This document shows, piece by piece, positions 62,546 to 64,000 of a stretch of DNA of 64,000 bases (positions are counted from its first letter, which is position 1; the number at the start of each line of letters is the position of its first letter). The stretch comes from Megaustenia siamemsis (Eukaryota; Mollusca; Gastropoda; Stylommatophora; Ariophantidae), in the NCBI GenBank assembly GCA_032433765.1, contig JAVIAB010000156.1, forward strand, positions 87,478,269 through 87,542,268, in the 5' to 3' direction. The notes beneath the pieces are model-generated. The model saw only the letters and a list, made by a program, of their open reading frames with translations. It was not told the origin of the DNA and ran no database searches. The translations under genes and the position numbers were made by a program.

Positions 62546-63785
62546 ATGACACACCACGACACAAAGGCATACCAGACTTTCAGAGCACAGGCCGGATATG
62601 GCACAAATCTTATGAGAGCAAAGGGAAGGCCCTGCTTGCCCGCTACATTGAGCAGACGGATCAAAGAAAAGAGGCTATGAGAATGAGGATACGGGGATCT
62701 TTGTCAAAATTGTGTAAGGATGTAGGGCTGGAAGAAGATCTCACAATCACAACCGATACCACTCGCACGACACTTAAAAGGTCACACAACACTGATCCTG
62801 GTCCAGATGGTGTTCGGTACGATGACATAGGCAATTTAGCTGACGACGACTTGACAAAACTGGCCAATGAGTTTAATGCCAGTATTCGGAGTGGCCAGAT
62901 TAAGGAGGAGTGGCTACACAGCTACTTACTACCGCTACCGAAGTCAAACAAGGACCATTCTCAGATCAGCGCCTACAGAATCATCACTAGATTCTCATTA
63001 GATGGATCGCCGCGGCACTGTTTCAGAGGAAGGTGATACTCAGATGTGGAAGTTGGTCTTCCGAGCCAACATCCATTTGCCCAGGGCTGCCACAAGGCTC
63101 ACCATTGTCACCAGTTCTATTTAACGTATACACAATAACGACCACGGAACAACAGCTGGATGGGAGGGGAAGAACTATGACTTTTGCTGATGATATTCTG
63201 GTATATCAACAGGGAAGAGACAGACGGGGAATCGCTTCCACAATGCAAGACGAACTCGATCGCATTTCTTCCTGGTGTGGGGTATTAGGTGCCGTGGTTA
63301 ATCCTAATAAAGCATCAGTTTCATGGTTCTCCCTTAAAAATCATATCGTTAATACGACCACACCGGTAGTACGAATGGGAGCTGATGAGGTGACCAGGGA
63401 CAAGTTGATGACATACCTCGGAGTTAAGTTTGATCGCAGCCTTTGTTTTCGGGACCACGTCGACCATGTGATAACAAAATCCCGCAAAGGATTAGCCGCC
63501 TTGAAGGTCATTGCAGCTACCAACATCGAGCAGAGGCTACTTACTCTTCTGTTCCAGGGATTAGTCCTCGCACCTATCGAATATGCCCTGGCAATTCTTA
63601 CTGTCAGTACGACTCAAATTGATAGGCTGGAGAAAATACAAAATGAAGCCATGCGCATTATCCTGGGATGTACGAGGGACACTCCCTGTGTAGCAATGAG
63701 GTATCTTCTTGACTTTCCAACCATGGATGACAGAATCAAGATCTGGAGAGCACGAGCATACCTGAAGATTAATACAGATACATAG
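62494..63785 (+). pseudogene. J3 reverse transcriptase, internally deleted
   Basis: Frame 62494-63036 covers the N-terminal part (TDPGPDGVRYDDIGNLADDD, PLPKSNKDHSQISAYR), but then jumps from YRIITR straight to FSLDGSPRHCF; compared with J2 about 280 bp including the first catalytic Asp (DLEDAYNRV) are missing. Frame 63033-63785 continues with LPQGSPLSPVLFNVYT, TFADDILVYQQGRDR, VVNPNKASVSWFSLK, YLGVKFDRSLCF and LERIQNEAMRIILG-type thumb residues. RNase H is absent. Confidence 0.8.
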
Positions 63786-63885
63786 CATCCATTGCACCAC
63801 GTTCTCAACACAGAGTAAGGTGACAGGCTAAAAAGAGGCAAATCATGGGTGGGCCGAGCAGAAGATGTCATCAAACAGGTTATTA

Positions 63886-64000
63886 TTGAGTTATTTGCGG
63901 GTCATCATCATTGCACTCCGAACATGTCCATAGGTGCTCAGATCCCCTCCTCAGCAATTCCCTCAGTGTCCAGCGACTGACGACTCCAGTTCTATGTTGG
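63886..64000 (-). repeat. Inverted J-family 3' UTR at the window edge
   Basis: The minus strand matches the J 3' UTR at 10762-10880 and 54745-54845. It therefore belongs to another copy, pointing the other way, that continues beyond the window. It abuts J3 in tail-to-tail orientation. Confidence 0.7.

Larger units (their letters stand above)
61240..63885 (+). mobile_element. LINE 'J3': I/Jockey-group element, nearly complete 5' part
   Basis: It includes a 5' UTR (61240-61410, also found at 24280-24440), the endonuclease ORF, the linker and the reverse transcriptase. It stops at about 63885 (GTCATCAAACAGGT), before the RNase H domain, where an inverted 3' UTR of the same family begins. Confidence 0.8.

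Overview
This is a non-coding-rich, AT-leaning eukaryotic window, almost certainly from an invertebrate animal genome. A mollusc or other lophotrochozoan is my best guess, from the mix of RTE LINEs with GAT-repeat tails, RNase H-bearing I/Jockey-group LINEs, tRNA SINEs and a Polinton; I could not check the taxon. I see no prokaryotic organisation. The only likely host coding sequence is a CD225/dispanin (IFITM-like) exon at 4723-5229. Nearly everything else is layered mobile DNA, so the useful reading is which element sits inside which.

Layout. 0-5.3 kb: a 5'-truncated LINE with an intact 842-codon ORF (277-2883, 11-bp target duplication), a SINE that shares its 3' end, LINE scraps, then the CD225 exon. 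5.4-10.4 kb: an RTE copy (family RTE-2, minus strand) split by a 3.8-kb element with ~0.9-kb terminal inverted repeats (TIRs), AG...CT ends, a near-perfect 6-bp target duplication and a tRNA-Asp-like sequence in each arm. 10.7-13.95 kb: decayed RNase H LINE 'J1'. 13.95-23.07 kb: an LTR element (14352-22506, minus sense) nested in an older related LTR. It has no pol but carries a frameshifted RRM plus coiled-coil gene, and its left LTR is itself split by a 1.65-kb insert (13-bp duplication) with a two-domain Cys-rich ORF. 23.07-24.27 kb: hAT remnant. 24.8-31 kb: RTE scraps and a 2.3-kb minisatellite.

32.07-54.74 kb: a decayed Polinton/Maverick (adintovirus-like) region. It holds family-B DNA polymerase (part inverted), an adenain-like protease, major capsid protein, pX-like protein, penton-like minor capsid protein and an integrase with a chromodomain-like tail. 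In a living element these would replicate, package and integrate the element; here every gene carries stops, frameshifts or insertions (two RTEs, a SINE, RTE scraps, a LINE). Inverted copies of one repeat starting AGTAGTATAC bound the region and may be its TIRs, although the flanks do not show a shared target duplication. 49.3-54.7 kb is a repeat-rich block: an ~800-bp CT-rich unit in three tandem copies plus one inverted copy, and a ~147-bp array with dimeric higher-order structure.

54.75-64 kb: more RTE and I-group fragments, a second tRNA SINE and LINE 'J3' with a complete endonuclease ORF, abutting an inverted piece of its own 3' end at the window edge.

Family names rest on recognised protein motifs and on internal copy-to-copy comparison by eye. 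No database search was run.
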